Shown piece by piece: positions 43,870 to 56,200 of a stretch of DNA of 64,000 nucleotides. The notes beneath the pieces were generated by a model. The model made no database searches. It was not told the DNA's origin and saw only the letters and a list, made by a program, of their open reading frames with translations. The first letter of the stretch is position 1, and each line of letters starts with the position of its first letter. Position numbers and translations under genes: made by a program. The stretch is from Capitella teleta (taxonomy: Eukaryota; Annelida; Polychaeta; Capitellidae): the NCBI GenBank assembly GCA_000328365.1, contig KB308638.1, forward strand, positions 190,535-254,534, read 5' to 3'.

Positions 43870-46800
43870 CGGAAATTAGTAATTAGTTATGTGTACTTAA
43901 TGTTATTGCGAGTGCGCTTCTCGGTAATTAGATGCGTGCGAATATTTGTTAACTCCTGCTTGAGATTGAGTAATGAGATGATACGATTCACCCACACAAG
44001 CGAGGCATTACCGTTCGCTACATTGTATAATATGGTCGTTATTGTATCAATTATATATTGTAAATAATTAAATTTATTATAAGGGATGGTTGTTGGGCAC
44101 GGAGTTGTACAAAGGGCGCATGTGTGTTATAAGGGTGCATTTTCATTGTGTGTCTGAATTATAGAGCTGTAATTAAGTGGGATTTACGTGATCGGAAATC
44201 GGACATAAAATGAGATCAACCCCTAAATACGTGGATTATGCATGCATGCAAACGAACGCAGTATACAATAAGACATTCGTGTGGTTTGTGACTTTCAGAT
44301 AAGACTCTGATTTGAACTGGTGTCGCTGATACACCGCAAGGAAAGAAAACAGACGAAGGAAGAAAAAAACTCCTATCATTATTCATTAATTCACTCCAAA
44401 CTGCACATCTTCCCTTATACGGAATCACGTATATCTGCTGAAATATGCTTGAATGATTCCTTTGACTTCGACTGAGAAAAATCAGCTCGGTATCCAAGTG
44501 ATTAAAGGGTGCATTAAGTTGAGCACCTATATACAACTTCACCCAAACTCAAAACTCTTTTCATCCTTTTTATTTTTTTCGTCTTTAATTTTTCCTTGCG
44601 CATTTCTGCGCCATTACGACGCGGATGCTGCGGACCTACGTGATTATCCCTCTGTTAGTCCTTGTCTATCCCAAGGCCGTTCGCAATCCCACCCATTTCA
44701 TATTCCAGTATATGGATCAGCAAATATAGCGTTTATAGAGGAAAAAATTACGACGATGATCATGGATGATGCCGGCATAATCCAGCGGATAATTGGAGAT
44801 AATCGCTTCCAACCGACACGGATGAAGTGATCATGGAAACAGGCTCCCTGTTTTGGAAGAAGGAAAAAGTGTCATTATATTATGATTATCAGCCAGAGAA
44901 CTGGGTTGCTCTGTCCTTCACTGTGATATACATCACGAGTGAACGAACTGAATAGAACCCAGGAGGCTTTTTAATGATTAAACTCCTTATAAAGAAATGA
45001 AACGCATAAATACCTCCCCTGGCCTAAGCCATTTGTTGTTCATCCGGGTCTACTCCGGGAATCATTGTTTTGACCACGCGCACCTGCGGATGTTGATTTC
45101 TGGTATTCACAGATATCCGGTAGCCGCCATTTTGTTTCAAGAACAAAGTCCTGGTGTATCTATTTATAATATTATATGTATGCATTATAAGTACGACAGT
45201 GTCACCTAATTTGGCTACTAACTAGTACAGAGGTTCCGGGGAAAACAAATATTTGCCCAGTTTTAAAGACAAGATCTGATTGGCAATATGGTTGCAAATG
45301 TTACTCAAATATGTTGCAAATGTTACGATTTATATGGTTGATCTAATGCATAAATAAGCTCTGTATAATTAATTAATGGTGCATGCGATTATGAAAGCAG
45401 TACAATCCGAGAAATGTGCTAAAATTGACATCACTTCTCTGTTAAAAAAGGTCTAAAGAGTGAAACAATCATGACCTCATTCCATCCCCAGCCTAGAGGC
45501 TGAGCCATTATTTAAGTCAATTGTCTCCAATGGGGAATTCCTCTCTATTGAAAATGGCATCATTCTCTTAGTTGCCTATGTCAAATCTCATGAGGGCATT
45601 CCATGACGTCATTTCGGTCACATTGTACTGACTTTCCTGCTATGTATTACCTTGCAAGTTTTGCAAGATGTTGCCCGTGGAATGACCTGGTTAATATTAT
45701 TTTTATTTTTTTCACAAACTTGCACATACACAAAACGAAGAATGATTTAGTCAAGTTTGTCGTTCTTAATCAAGGTTGTTACAATGTATCATTCACAACG
45801 TATGTACACGACGGAATGCTCTTTACAAATACGCACTGATTCTAATTAATTTAATATGCATTGTCTGCTGCATTGTTCAAGGGCATGAGATAACCCCTAG
45901 CCACGAGGATTTTTCCCAATGAAGCATCATCATCTTTTTGGAGCTATGTGAAAATGACCTCAGGAGGAAAAATATTTGAGAAAAACTTGTAATTCCTGAA
46001 TCAAAACTCTTCCACAATGGTAATCAAAGCTGCCCCTCCATCCCTCGTCACAACAATGAAAGAGAGCGGATGACGTCATAAATTAAAGCCCCGATCAACT
46101 CGACGAAAGCGTGTATGACATCTTTTCACCAGAGATGAAACATTCAACCTGTCGCAGTCGGGAAGCGCATTTCGACTGTTGCAGCTGTCTGCAAGGGGAT
46201 CAACCGCTTCAAGTTTGACTTGTACATCGCATGATGGGAGGGGTGGGTGTTTCTAGGTAACCTCCATCAAACATGCTGACTCCCTTCATTACGTCAATTA
46301 ATGAATTGCATCTTAGCCATGCGTGCGTGGCTTCAGCAACAGTCGTATCTTCAACATTCACACAGGAGCCACATTCGCGTAATTTCAGTTCAAACCGAGT
46401 CCAATGCTTTGCTTGAGTCCGAATGAGTCGAGCTAACCGAGTTCTTGTCTTTTATTTGTGCTTTCTGTTCTTCTTCTGATGCCTGTTCGCTTTTCGGGTG
46501 ATTGTCTTGAGTCTCCGTATTCGCCTATATCCCGATGTATCTGATCTCGCCTTTAGCTTCCATTATAGACTATAGTATACATTACATTCTTCTATCTGAT
46601 CCCTCTTATCTGGCATGTTATGCATGTCTCTTTCTGTCTTTCTTTTCAGTGCCTTCACTGGGATGTTCTGATATTATGCAAGTATATTAATGACAAAAGG
46701 AGACTTCGATGTATCGCCATTGAAGAGAAGGGCTACGGGTTCATAGGTGTCCTATTCCAGCGTATTGGGGATGGTGTGACAAGGTATAGGTTCCAGTTCA

Positions 46801-48306
46801 AAGAGACTGTTATTATCATACATTATATATTTGGTTATACATGTGTATCTATATTTTACTGGTTATTATGCCCAGTAGCCTTGCCTAGAAGTTTCGTTTC
46901 ACTGTCCCTCCTCTCTTTGTTGTAGGATTAATCACCAAATAATATTATATTATCCCGATCTGTGTGACCTATTTACCCGTGGGCCCTCACATGTGGAAGT
47001 TGGTGCATGATACGACACTGAATAACGTAAGCTTTCTCCTCCTGGTAATAGGGTAAAAGAAATATGGATATCGCCGAGGTCATGATGACCGAGACGCAGA
47101 ATCAAAGAAAGGGATAAAAAAAAATAGATTTGCGCGTGTATTTCTAACGAAATGAGTATTAAATGCTCGATAAACCAGTACTACGTTGACTGGCACAGGG
47201 CGATTTAGAAGAAGATACTTTAAGAACTCTAAACGACTCAAGAGTAGCAGCACTTAGCTCTGTTAGCAGTTGAGAGAATTGTGAGATCGAGCAACTCGAA
47301 CGTTATGGGAAGATAATCATAACGCACTTTTAGTGCATTCTCGGCGTAATAAAGGAGCATTAGAGATGGCATTACAAGAAGCGGGGCGCGGGTAGTAACA
47401 ATAGTTCAAACCCAGTTAAGCTCCAAGTCTAGTTCACAAGTAAACGATATGCATATAAATATATTATAACCATCATATGTGACGCGTTTAGAACATTGGG
47501 TTCGGTTTTACAATATTTTGATGGTTATAACATTTCGCTATATGCATACCATTTATTGCGAACTAGACTAGGAGCGTAACTAGGTTCGCAACTAGGCCTA
47601 ATACAGTTAGTCTTTTATGTATATGGCCTTGGAGGCTTTTTGGTGCGTTTAGAATTTAAATCGTCGCAGAGGTGGCGGAGCACCGTGTCCTGGATCTGTA
47701 GATCGCAGACCTTTCCTTCTATTTAAGATTTAAAGTTCGGAATCTTTTTTCGTAGCTTGAACTTACGCCGGTGTAACAGCATGTATAGTCCTACTGAAAA
47801 GGTAGTCCCAAGACAGTAGTAGATAATTATATTTTCTGATTGTATGTATATTTTTTAATTGTTGGGATAAATCTTTTAATCTTTGTTGGAATAAAAGAGG
47901 ACTGGTGAAAGGTTTCTGAATGTGCTTGAATGCCTCTCTGGAACTGTTTACTATTTCCGTGGGGTTCCTTTCTTTGTGAGCGGATAGAGCGGCTCTGCAA
48001 TCGTACATAAGTCTACTCACTCTATTGGGAAAAAAACTAACTGTGTATATTGATGGATCCAGGGAATGCATTGTATACATGTATACTGTGATTATCATTC
48101 CAATGAGAGTCGCAATATCAGCGTCTCAACCCATATCATGGTTCTTGAGAGGTGCTTGTACATTTTGATAACTTACAGTAACTTATAATAGGATAATAAA
48201 TTATGCGGGTGGATATAACGTCAAGTACGATCCTCTCCACTCTTATTTTCATAATATAGCACCGAGCATATCAAGGGGTGTAACTCAGCAAATGACTGTA
48301 TTAAAG
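43870..48306. other. Gene desert next to the LINE relic
   Basis: No gene I can support. TAATCC near 44777 and GGATTA near 46924. At 46648 an acceptor-like TTTCTTTTCAG starts a 45-codon frame (CLHWDVLILCKYINDKRRLR) that ends at a donor-like AAG-GTATAG, an unsupported exon shape. A minus-strand frame at 47763-48098 (111 codons, AHKERNPTEIVNSSREAF) is protein-like but unidentified. Confidence 0.4.
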
Positions 48307-48400
48307 CAAAAAATAAAAAAATAAAAATAAAAATAAAAATAAAAATAAAAAAACAACAAAACAACAACAGCAACAACAACAACAACAAACGACAGCAACA
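48307..48400. repeat. (AAAAAT)n then (CAA)n low-complexity tract
   Basis: About five AAAAAT units pass into CAACAA repeats. Not coding. Confidence 0.9.
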
Positions 48401-48548
48401 TAGAAAAACAACAACTACTACTAGCCATGGACTTTTCTAAAACAAAATTCACGATTTTCCACCCTCCCCGCAAGGGAATTGCCCTTCCATACTGTATTAC
48501 GTATATACATGCAAACGGAGAACAAATCGAATTATTAGTGGATGCATT

Positions 48549-48780
48549 TGTTACGTGGGCATCACCCTAGACCAACTTCTAAGATGAAAATATTATTTTA
48601 AATATATCTATAATAAGGTCAGTGAAACAAACCGTATACTTGCGAAGTTGAAATTGAGCATTCCATATGATGTTCTCGATCAAAATGATTTACAATTCTT
48701 TGATCTTCTGTCATTTTAATTAACTACGGTGTTTTGCTATGGGGAAATAACATTGGGAAGGTCATCACCCCCTATGGAAG
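48549..48780 (+). mobile_element. LINE reverse-transcriptase relic (Jockey/CR1-like group)
   Basis: Conceptual reading on the plus strand gives YVGITLDQLL (48552-48581), then NKVSETNRILAKLKLSIPYD (about 48612-48671), then VILINYGVLLWGNNIGK (about 48712-48762). These match, in order, the YLGVTLD, the K-S-x-x-I-L-x-x-L and the YGxxLWG blocks at the end of non-LTR reverse transcriptases. They lie in different frames with stops between, so at least two frame changes are needed. Only about 80 codons remain and no poly-A tail or ends were found. The clade is uncertain. Confidence 0.65.
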
Positions 48781-49330
48781 ATTCAAGGCTCCGATGACGG
48801 CCACGTCCTTCAACATAACCATTATTATCGATGTGCATATATTATTAATACAGGGTGGATTATTCATTAATGAATGTTGAAATTAATCGTAATTGTTTTG
48901 TTGTTAAAGAATGACTTAGGCCTCAGATGGCCACTCAGCAAAATGCACGCAACTATATCACCAACGCGTTTTATCGGAGACGTGCGGCAATCCTTTTAAA
49001 AGTAGAGAATTCAGTTTTGAGAGAGAGCTGTGGCACATCATACATTCGAATTGCTCAATTTTATTTTCTCAAATGCTCATTTGATTCTAAATGATTTTCT
49101 CAGGCAATGTATATGCAATGTATATAAGCATGCTTTTGTTTTATTAAAATCATTCAAATACCCACAAGCCTTGGGTTCGTGTCATCCATATTGGTGACCC
49201 CGACGTGATCTGAACACGCAACCTTCAAAACGGTCCATATACATGCAAGCTGATTCCACGAGATCTAAGTACAGTGTTTGTACTGTAAAACATTTCAAGG
49301 CCTTAAATCTACTCAAAATAGATGACATTA

Positions 49331-49359
49331 AAAAAAAAAAACAAAAAACAAAACAAAAC

Positions 49360-49390
<31 letters not shown>

Positions 49391-49397
49391 CAAAACA
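49331..49397. repeat. (AAAAC)n microsatellite
   Basis: About 13 AAAAC-type units. It gives a Phe/Cys-rich artefact frame on the minus strand. Confidence 0.95.
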
Positions 49398-50124
49398 AGG
49401 ATAAACTTTAAAGTAAATTGTAAATTGATTTTAAAGTTAATGTTAATGTTAGTTTTTATAATAGTGACCGTCTGCCATACTTTAAAAACATTACTTTTTC
49501 GACCTTCACAGACGTCGCTGATGGCTGCTGTTCGATCCTTCATGTGTAACGTACGTAATAGCAAAGTAAGGGCACCTTTAGTTAATGAAGCTATACCGTA
49601 ATTAGGAGTTGGCAACTCTGCTTAAATCAGTGGCCATTTCTTAATTTACATTTGTTACAGGATAATTGATGCATTGATCAAGACTAAAACATGAAACCTT
49701 AAATCTTAAAAAGGGTTGGAGGAGAATGCATTAACATGTGCATAATTATATTATTGTACTTCTTAGTACATGAAATTCGTTCTCGGTGAGAGACCAGACG
49801 GCTAAAATATTGTGTCTTTGGTTCTCCCAATTTCACCCTTCCTTGTTACCGGGGGTATTATTATTATTGTTGTTATTATTATTATTGTTTCTTGATTTCT
49901 CGCTCATCTAGACAGCAGATAGAAACGTATCCATAAAAAGCTACAGTGCGATACTCTCGAAATCCATGAAGAGACCCTCTAAATTATAATACATTAATAT
50001 ATAATGCAATTTATAAACAAAAACCGTATGACTATTATAATAATACGTTTTTTGATATTCTAAAAGGCATTTTACATCCACTATGATAATAATTATCACC
50101 GCACAGCGAGAGTAGTAGACCAGG
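49398..50124. other. Upstream flank of TM9SF1
   Basis: AT-rich with a TTATTATTG tract at 49857-49889. No TATA box is evident near the TM9SF1 start, in keeping with the TISU-like start context. Confidence 0.5.
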
Positions 50125-50136
50125 AAACATGGCGGC
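50125..50136 (+). promoter_or_regulatory. TM9SF1: TISU/YY1-like element over the TM9SF1 start codon
   Basis: AAACATGGCGGC matches the mammalian TISU consensus SAASATGGCGGC at 11 of 12 positions; the first base is A instead of G or C. It is also a YY1 core (ATGGCGGC). TISU supports scanning-free initiation on mRNAs with very short leaders, so transcription may begin within about 30 nt upstream. The match is seen directly; use in this organism is inferred. Confidence 0.5.
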
Positions 50137-50209
50137 TGCACGGCTGTTGATTGCCTTGTTGGCAGTTTTCAGTGTTGCTTTTGCAGCAAAATATAAGGAT
50201 GGGGAGCAG
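50129..50209 (+). CDS. TM9SF1: TM9SF1 exon 1: signal peptide
   Basis: 27 codons: [20 protein letters not shown] then KYKDGEQ. A short basic start, a hydrophobic core and small residues at AFA-A indicate signal-peptidase cleavage near residue 19, so the mature protein begins in the lumen. KYKDGEQ aligns with HYKAGDP of human TM9SF1. The donor is CAG-GTAGAG. Confidence 0.9.
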
Positions 50210-53200
50210 GTAGAGCATCCTGAATGATTGCTAACATTACAGTGTTTCATAAATTTGCACATCGTTTGCTTGATGTTTAATTTTCGCTCTCTGGTATAAG
50301 CGGAAATTTGACAGGTCCAATCGAGACTCGACTCTCGAGTCGATCCTGTCATCTCATGACATCATAGTCATGATCCTGATCATGAAAAGACATGATAGTC
50401 ATCATAATCATGTTGAGACAGTCAACATATAAGTCATGGATAAATTATACTGTCATGACCCCTTCCGCGGTGTGAGCTGTGTGTTTACCTCAGCGTTGGC
50501 ATTTGTCACATGTCATTTTGATGATATTCAGAGCTTAGCTGATCAATCATCAAACTTACTAAATAAACTAATTAACCCACTAAATTATACTAATCATCTA
50601 ATCAGACTAATCGTCTAATGTGCCAGAAATATCTGTTTGCATAAATCATAAATCATTAAATGCATTTACTAAAACTCCCATTTAGCCATTACAATTTCAA
50701 CTTGTTAATTTACAGGCACATCACAGATTCATTTTGAAGAGTAGCGTTCATCGTTGCGAGCCATTGAAAGCACTACTCAGCTGGCCCGGAATACACTCAA
50801 TAAAACTGTTATATACTTAGTTTCAATGATTTACCTCTTTAGAACAATTTACCCGAGCAATCGCAGCTACAAATGCGAAAATCCTAAGTTTATCGAAAGT
50901 TGGACTCTTCGGCTACGGCGCCATTTTGAGTTTGCGTCACGTTCATATGTCGCCCAGTTGCTTGGGCTCTGCAATATTTTTTAAATCTTTATTTGAGGTT
51001 TAATTTACTTGAACTCTTGCTACCTGTATCAAGTATTTCTAACAGATCAGTTTTACGTATTTTGGCCATATTCGGTCATACGATTCGAAGATCCTCTAGC
51101 AATAATATACCACCATGTTCCGCTTTTGGGGCAAGAATGCCAAACTGTGATAATTACCGAGTTGTTTCACTGAAGTTCCTCAATCGGCATCGTTTTCTTA
51201 TTCAAAGCGACTCTCCGTTTTTAGTGGGCTTCACCTTGGGCTGGGCAAGTACCCGTAGCCGAGGATTTGCATTGTGTATCCTTTTCTCAAGATCTGTTAT
51301 CCGTAATAAAACGCTTTGTTGATCGGATCCTGCAAACGGATCCCACGCTGCACAATTATTTTATAACTGTGAGGCTAGTATGAGTCGACCAACAGTGCTT
51401 GTAACATTCAACAGCAGAGGCTGAGTGTACATCCTGGGCAGACATTTACTGGATATGTGGCGTAAGACTTGAAGAATGCTTACAAGCTTTCCTTTGAAAT
51501 GTCAAAAGTTTCAATTGATTTCTGGCAGCTGATTAATTATCTGGACGACTGTTTAGGAATATGCTAATTGTGTTCCTCATGAGGATGATTGTATCACACC
51601 CCTACCGTGTGTCAGTCATACGACCATGCATCCCAAATTCCCAAGCCATTCCCCTATTTTCTAGCTGCACAATATCCAAGGTTCAAAAGTTGTACTTTTG
51701 TACCAAGTTGAGTTGACAAGGTCAGCAACCTCAGGAGCAAGAAGGGGGAGCGGGAGGGATATTACTTCACAGTCTCTCCCAGGGTATTTAGGTAATTATA
51801 GGTGTCAATTCATTAGTTAAATACCATCTGCCATGTCTAGGATCTGGATCTGCAGATCTGGACGCCCTAAAATCCGGATTCGATCCTTTTGAGCACGACC
51901 CCCCTAGCTCCAGCTTCATCCTTTAGATTTCCTTCACATTTTACGTATACAGCTGTGTTAATAATAAAATGAATGAAATAGTGTGTCTTGCAGTAGCAGT
52001 TTATTCCAAATCTCGTCTCTTTGTTACTGTAAAACAGCCTCCTAAGCACTGGTAGGTAACTATCTAGAGGATAATAGACCATGCATGTGATTATTACATG
52101 CATGTGATCATTAGATGTATGTAGAGCCAGTTGAGTTCAAAGTCGAAAGACTTTGACTGGCTCAACTTAGTCGCTGATTTAAAAAAACACAAGTTGCCGC
52201 CGTATAAAAAGAATAAAATAAAAAAAGATACAGTTGTATTTATGAATAACCTTAATTAACAAAAAGGTAGCACCCCTCAAAATTATATCCATAAGTACAG
52301 ACTCTACTATATTTGGAGCAGAAAGCGTAAGCATGCAGTAGTAGGCATAGTCAGCGCTTGAACCTCACACCTCTCATGGAAGAGTTTATTATATCATTTC
52401 TGTACAAACCCATGAAAGTGATGGAAAAGGAGGGTGGGGGGGTGATTCCTCCAAGATTCTTTTATTAAAAGGCTGTTTCCATTGCTACGTGTATCTATAA
52501 AAAGGATTTTATTTTGTTCTTCATAATATAATTTTTTTTTTTTTTTTATCAAATCCTTTGTATACCATTAGTTACAAATGTTATTGACCATGCACATGTA
52601 GTCTGTAGACCTAAGCGAGTAAAACGTATCATACATAAGCCCGTACTTCTTAGGCTTTAGTCATTTCCTTGTACATACTATTATATGGGCTATAATAATA
52701 ATGTCATTTCGTGCATCTGTATAGTTTAATTAGGTATGTGGTGATATTAATGAGAAGTTGCCAATTAAGTCTATTTTTAAGAGAAGCCAAGTCGATTTTA
52801 AGTCGATTTTAAATATTGACTAAGTTGCCAAGTCAGTAGATTAGAATCCAAGTCAGTCGAAATGCTTTAGCTCAGTTGACTCCGGGGTCTATGCACGAGA
52901 TCATTACATACATAGATAAGGAGACTAGCTTGTATATGCAGACAGATTGGGCATCAACCTATTTGCCCTTTGTGAAAAAATTGTCATAACGGATCGCCCA
53001 AGTGAGCGACTTGCAGTTTCGCACGAATTATAAAATATACATTTACCTGACATAAGATTCATGCTATAATGTGAGTAAAAATATAGAAAAGATAAAACCG
53101 AGCCCAAATTTACTAAAAGGTTATTAATTTGCGCGTTTTTGGCATGCCGAAACTGGAATCTGCGATAACTGTAGGAACCAATGGCAGTGTTGCCTTGGCA

Positions 53201-56200
53201 ACATGCCATACGTTAGGACACCGAGCGATGTTGAATCTGTGTATATAATTATACAAGCTAATCACCATATCTATGATTACATGCTCGTGATTATTACGTG
53301 AGGGGTTTCCAAACCAGAATCTTACCTTATTTCCACAATTTCTCCTGATTATCAAACTCATTGCTCTCTTTCTGTTAGGTGGTCGTCTATGTGAACAAAG
53401 TTGGTCCTTACTTCAACCCTCATGAGACCTACCACTACTACCAACTGCCCGTTTGCCATCCAGATGAGGTGAGTCCTTTCATCTTCCAGCTCCCTCAGCT
53501 TTGTGCCTAAATGTTCTTCCACGAATGACAACATTTATAATGCGGGCAATAAAGGTGGTCTGAATGTTGACGATGTTGCTGTAGCCTTCGTTGCAGCCAA
53601 GAGTAATGTTGGCCCTCTTCTAACCAGGTTTGTTCCGAGTGATTCTTGTCAGATTAATGAGGGAGTCAGATCAACAATTTACCCTCAATTGGGGTCCCTA
53701 TGGGGTCAGTATAGGGTGTAGGTCAACCACACAAATCTAAACTATAACGTATACAGTTTAATATTCCAATTTTATTCTTGTAAAACATAGTGAGAAAAAA
53801 AAAATTACCGTTATGAGATCGTGAGATATTTTAAACATGTTTTCAATATAATTTTGTACTGAATTCATATATTAGCAACAGCAAAAACAAGTACTCAAAG
53901 ATTGCTCAGCAAAACCTTTCATCCATTTTGCATCCATGTATGCAGTGGCAATTGAGACAAGCTCTCACTCCCGTTCACAAACTGTCCCAACTCCTGCTCA
54001 TCGAATTGGCCAATCAGACGTACAGCCCGGTGGGATGTCTTCTTCTGACATTTCAGTGCCAAACAATTGAGAAATGCTTGCCTCTTGTGGTAGAGGGTAG
54101 GAAGCCTGAGTTTTCTTTTGTGCAGTTATGCAACCACTAAGTTAATTCCTTTATGTAGGAATTACATGTATGTAATTGTAAATTAATTGCTATGTTGTGT
54201 ATTTGGCAGATGACCATACATTGCCTCGCTTCTTTGATTTACCTCAACACAGGCCAGATGTTTTTGCAGTACTTAACACCTTTATCAATGCCGAACTTTA
54301 GTATGATCTGTAATAATTAAATAAAAATCCACAGTTTAGACACCAAACAGTATTTTTTTAGCTGCTTGTCGTTCACCCCAACCATATGTACTGGCCATAA
54401 GCAATATTTCTGTTGGGTTTAATTTCTGTCGTTGCTGGGTTATTAAAATTACTGCAGAAATTCCCCCATATTATTATCATTTTCCTTTTCTTTTGAAGGT
54501 GAGTAAATTGCCTTGATTGCTATTCCCTACCAGGGATGCAGTCTTGTCGATTTTGCTTTCTAAGCTTCTCATGTGAGAATTGAATTGTTTAATTAAATGT
54601 GTCAATTAGCTCCATTATGACGACTGCAATAAAATATAAATGCATAATATTATTCATTGCTCAGCATATGTTTACGCCCATCTCTTAAGCCTGTTTTGAT
54701 GTGCTGCAGGAGCTCATTTGACTTGATGATTTGACTCAACTCATGTAATATTATTATAGTTTTAAAAGTTTAAGCTTTAAATTAATAGTAGATAGCGAAT
54801 GGTGCTCTATAAATGATGGATTAGTTTTCTTAATTTTTATATCTAAAATAATGTTATCTTATCGCTGAATGAGAACATTTTGTGTTGATTCTGATTATGA
54901 CGTTATACATGTGCATGGCACATTCATGCCTCGATGTGGTGCTTACTCAACAAAGACACGCACATATTGGCATATTGGCTTTATTTCACTTCAAGTACAC
55001 AGCACGTCGATGGAGGAATTTATTTAGTCTGAAAATGAGCGTCCGAAAAATGTTGCAGGAGAAGATGTTTTCTTGGTTACGCTAATTCTTTGAATTTGAA
55101 GTCATGATGATCGTATTGATCATTTGATTAGCGCCCAATCTGCAATTAGTTCATCTCTTGTTAGCATAGAATTGAACGTGACAATTGTAATTAGTGCTAC
55201 ATTAGGATCACTATTCAAATGTGCTTGTTATGTTTTGACTATTTGAATTTGTAATATATGTATTATATTACCGGTAATTATAAGTTCAATGATGGATCTC
55301 CTCACTCTGCTCCGCTGAGGCGACATTTTTAGGATGATTTTGGATTTGGATTGGTTTGTTTTATTTCCAAGAAATAAATAATAATAATATAATATAATAT
55401 AATAATATAAATATAATATAATAATATAAATATAATAATAATAGTCACAAACAGAATATGTATAATGCCGACACCCGGAGGTGTATTTGGCAAGAAGAGG
55501 TGCATGCACATACAAACACACACAAACACATGCAAACACATGCAAACACATACAAACACATAAACAAAGGATAGAGGAGGAGGGAAAAAAAGAACAAAGG
55601 AAGGAAAAAGGAGTGAGGGAAGAAAAAAAAAGTAAGCTGCTCTTGACATTGTTCATTTTTTTAATTCATTCTGAAGTTCTTCAGTAGATTTGTTGTTAAT
55701 TGGGATTTTGATCTTGAAATTTCAAGCATGAAATATGTTGCCTCTCTTTACGCACAGGATTATCGAACCTTCTTTTAATTTTTGTGCTGTTCAATTGTTT
55801 AGCAATCAGCACATTTGAATGGAAAGCTCTAAGAAATGTCATTTGTGAAATATGTTTCTTCTGGTACACGACTACTCTTCATTGCACCAAAACACGTGCA
55901 ATGTATAATTGGTCCTCAAACTTGTGAAAATTTCACTGTTACTATGGCAACGTATTAAAATTGCATCAGTGATTGAGCGCCCACTCTTATTCCTTGAGAA
56001 ATTGTACATCGTCGTGTTTAATGCTTCACTACGCCTATTAAAATCATGTGACTGGTTGTAAATATGCTGTTGACGCTGCAAAAACAAATACCAAAAAAAA
56101 AAAAAATGCCGATCCTCTTTTGCAATCTGTTGATCGAACCTCGAATCAATAAATCTGATTTGCACGCTCCACAACTTCCCATGCGAATTAGATGAAGCGC

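Noticed and set aside
46648-46783. An exon-like frame with acceptor-like and donor-like ends
   Set aside because: No neighbouring exon, no similarity and a weak donor (GTATAG). A chance combination is likely in 28 kb of desert.
55228-55656. A 142-codon minus-strand frame rich in Tyr, Ile, Cys and Phe
   Set aside because: It is produced by the AT-repeat and the ACAAACACATGC repeat.
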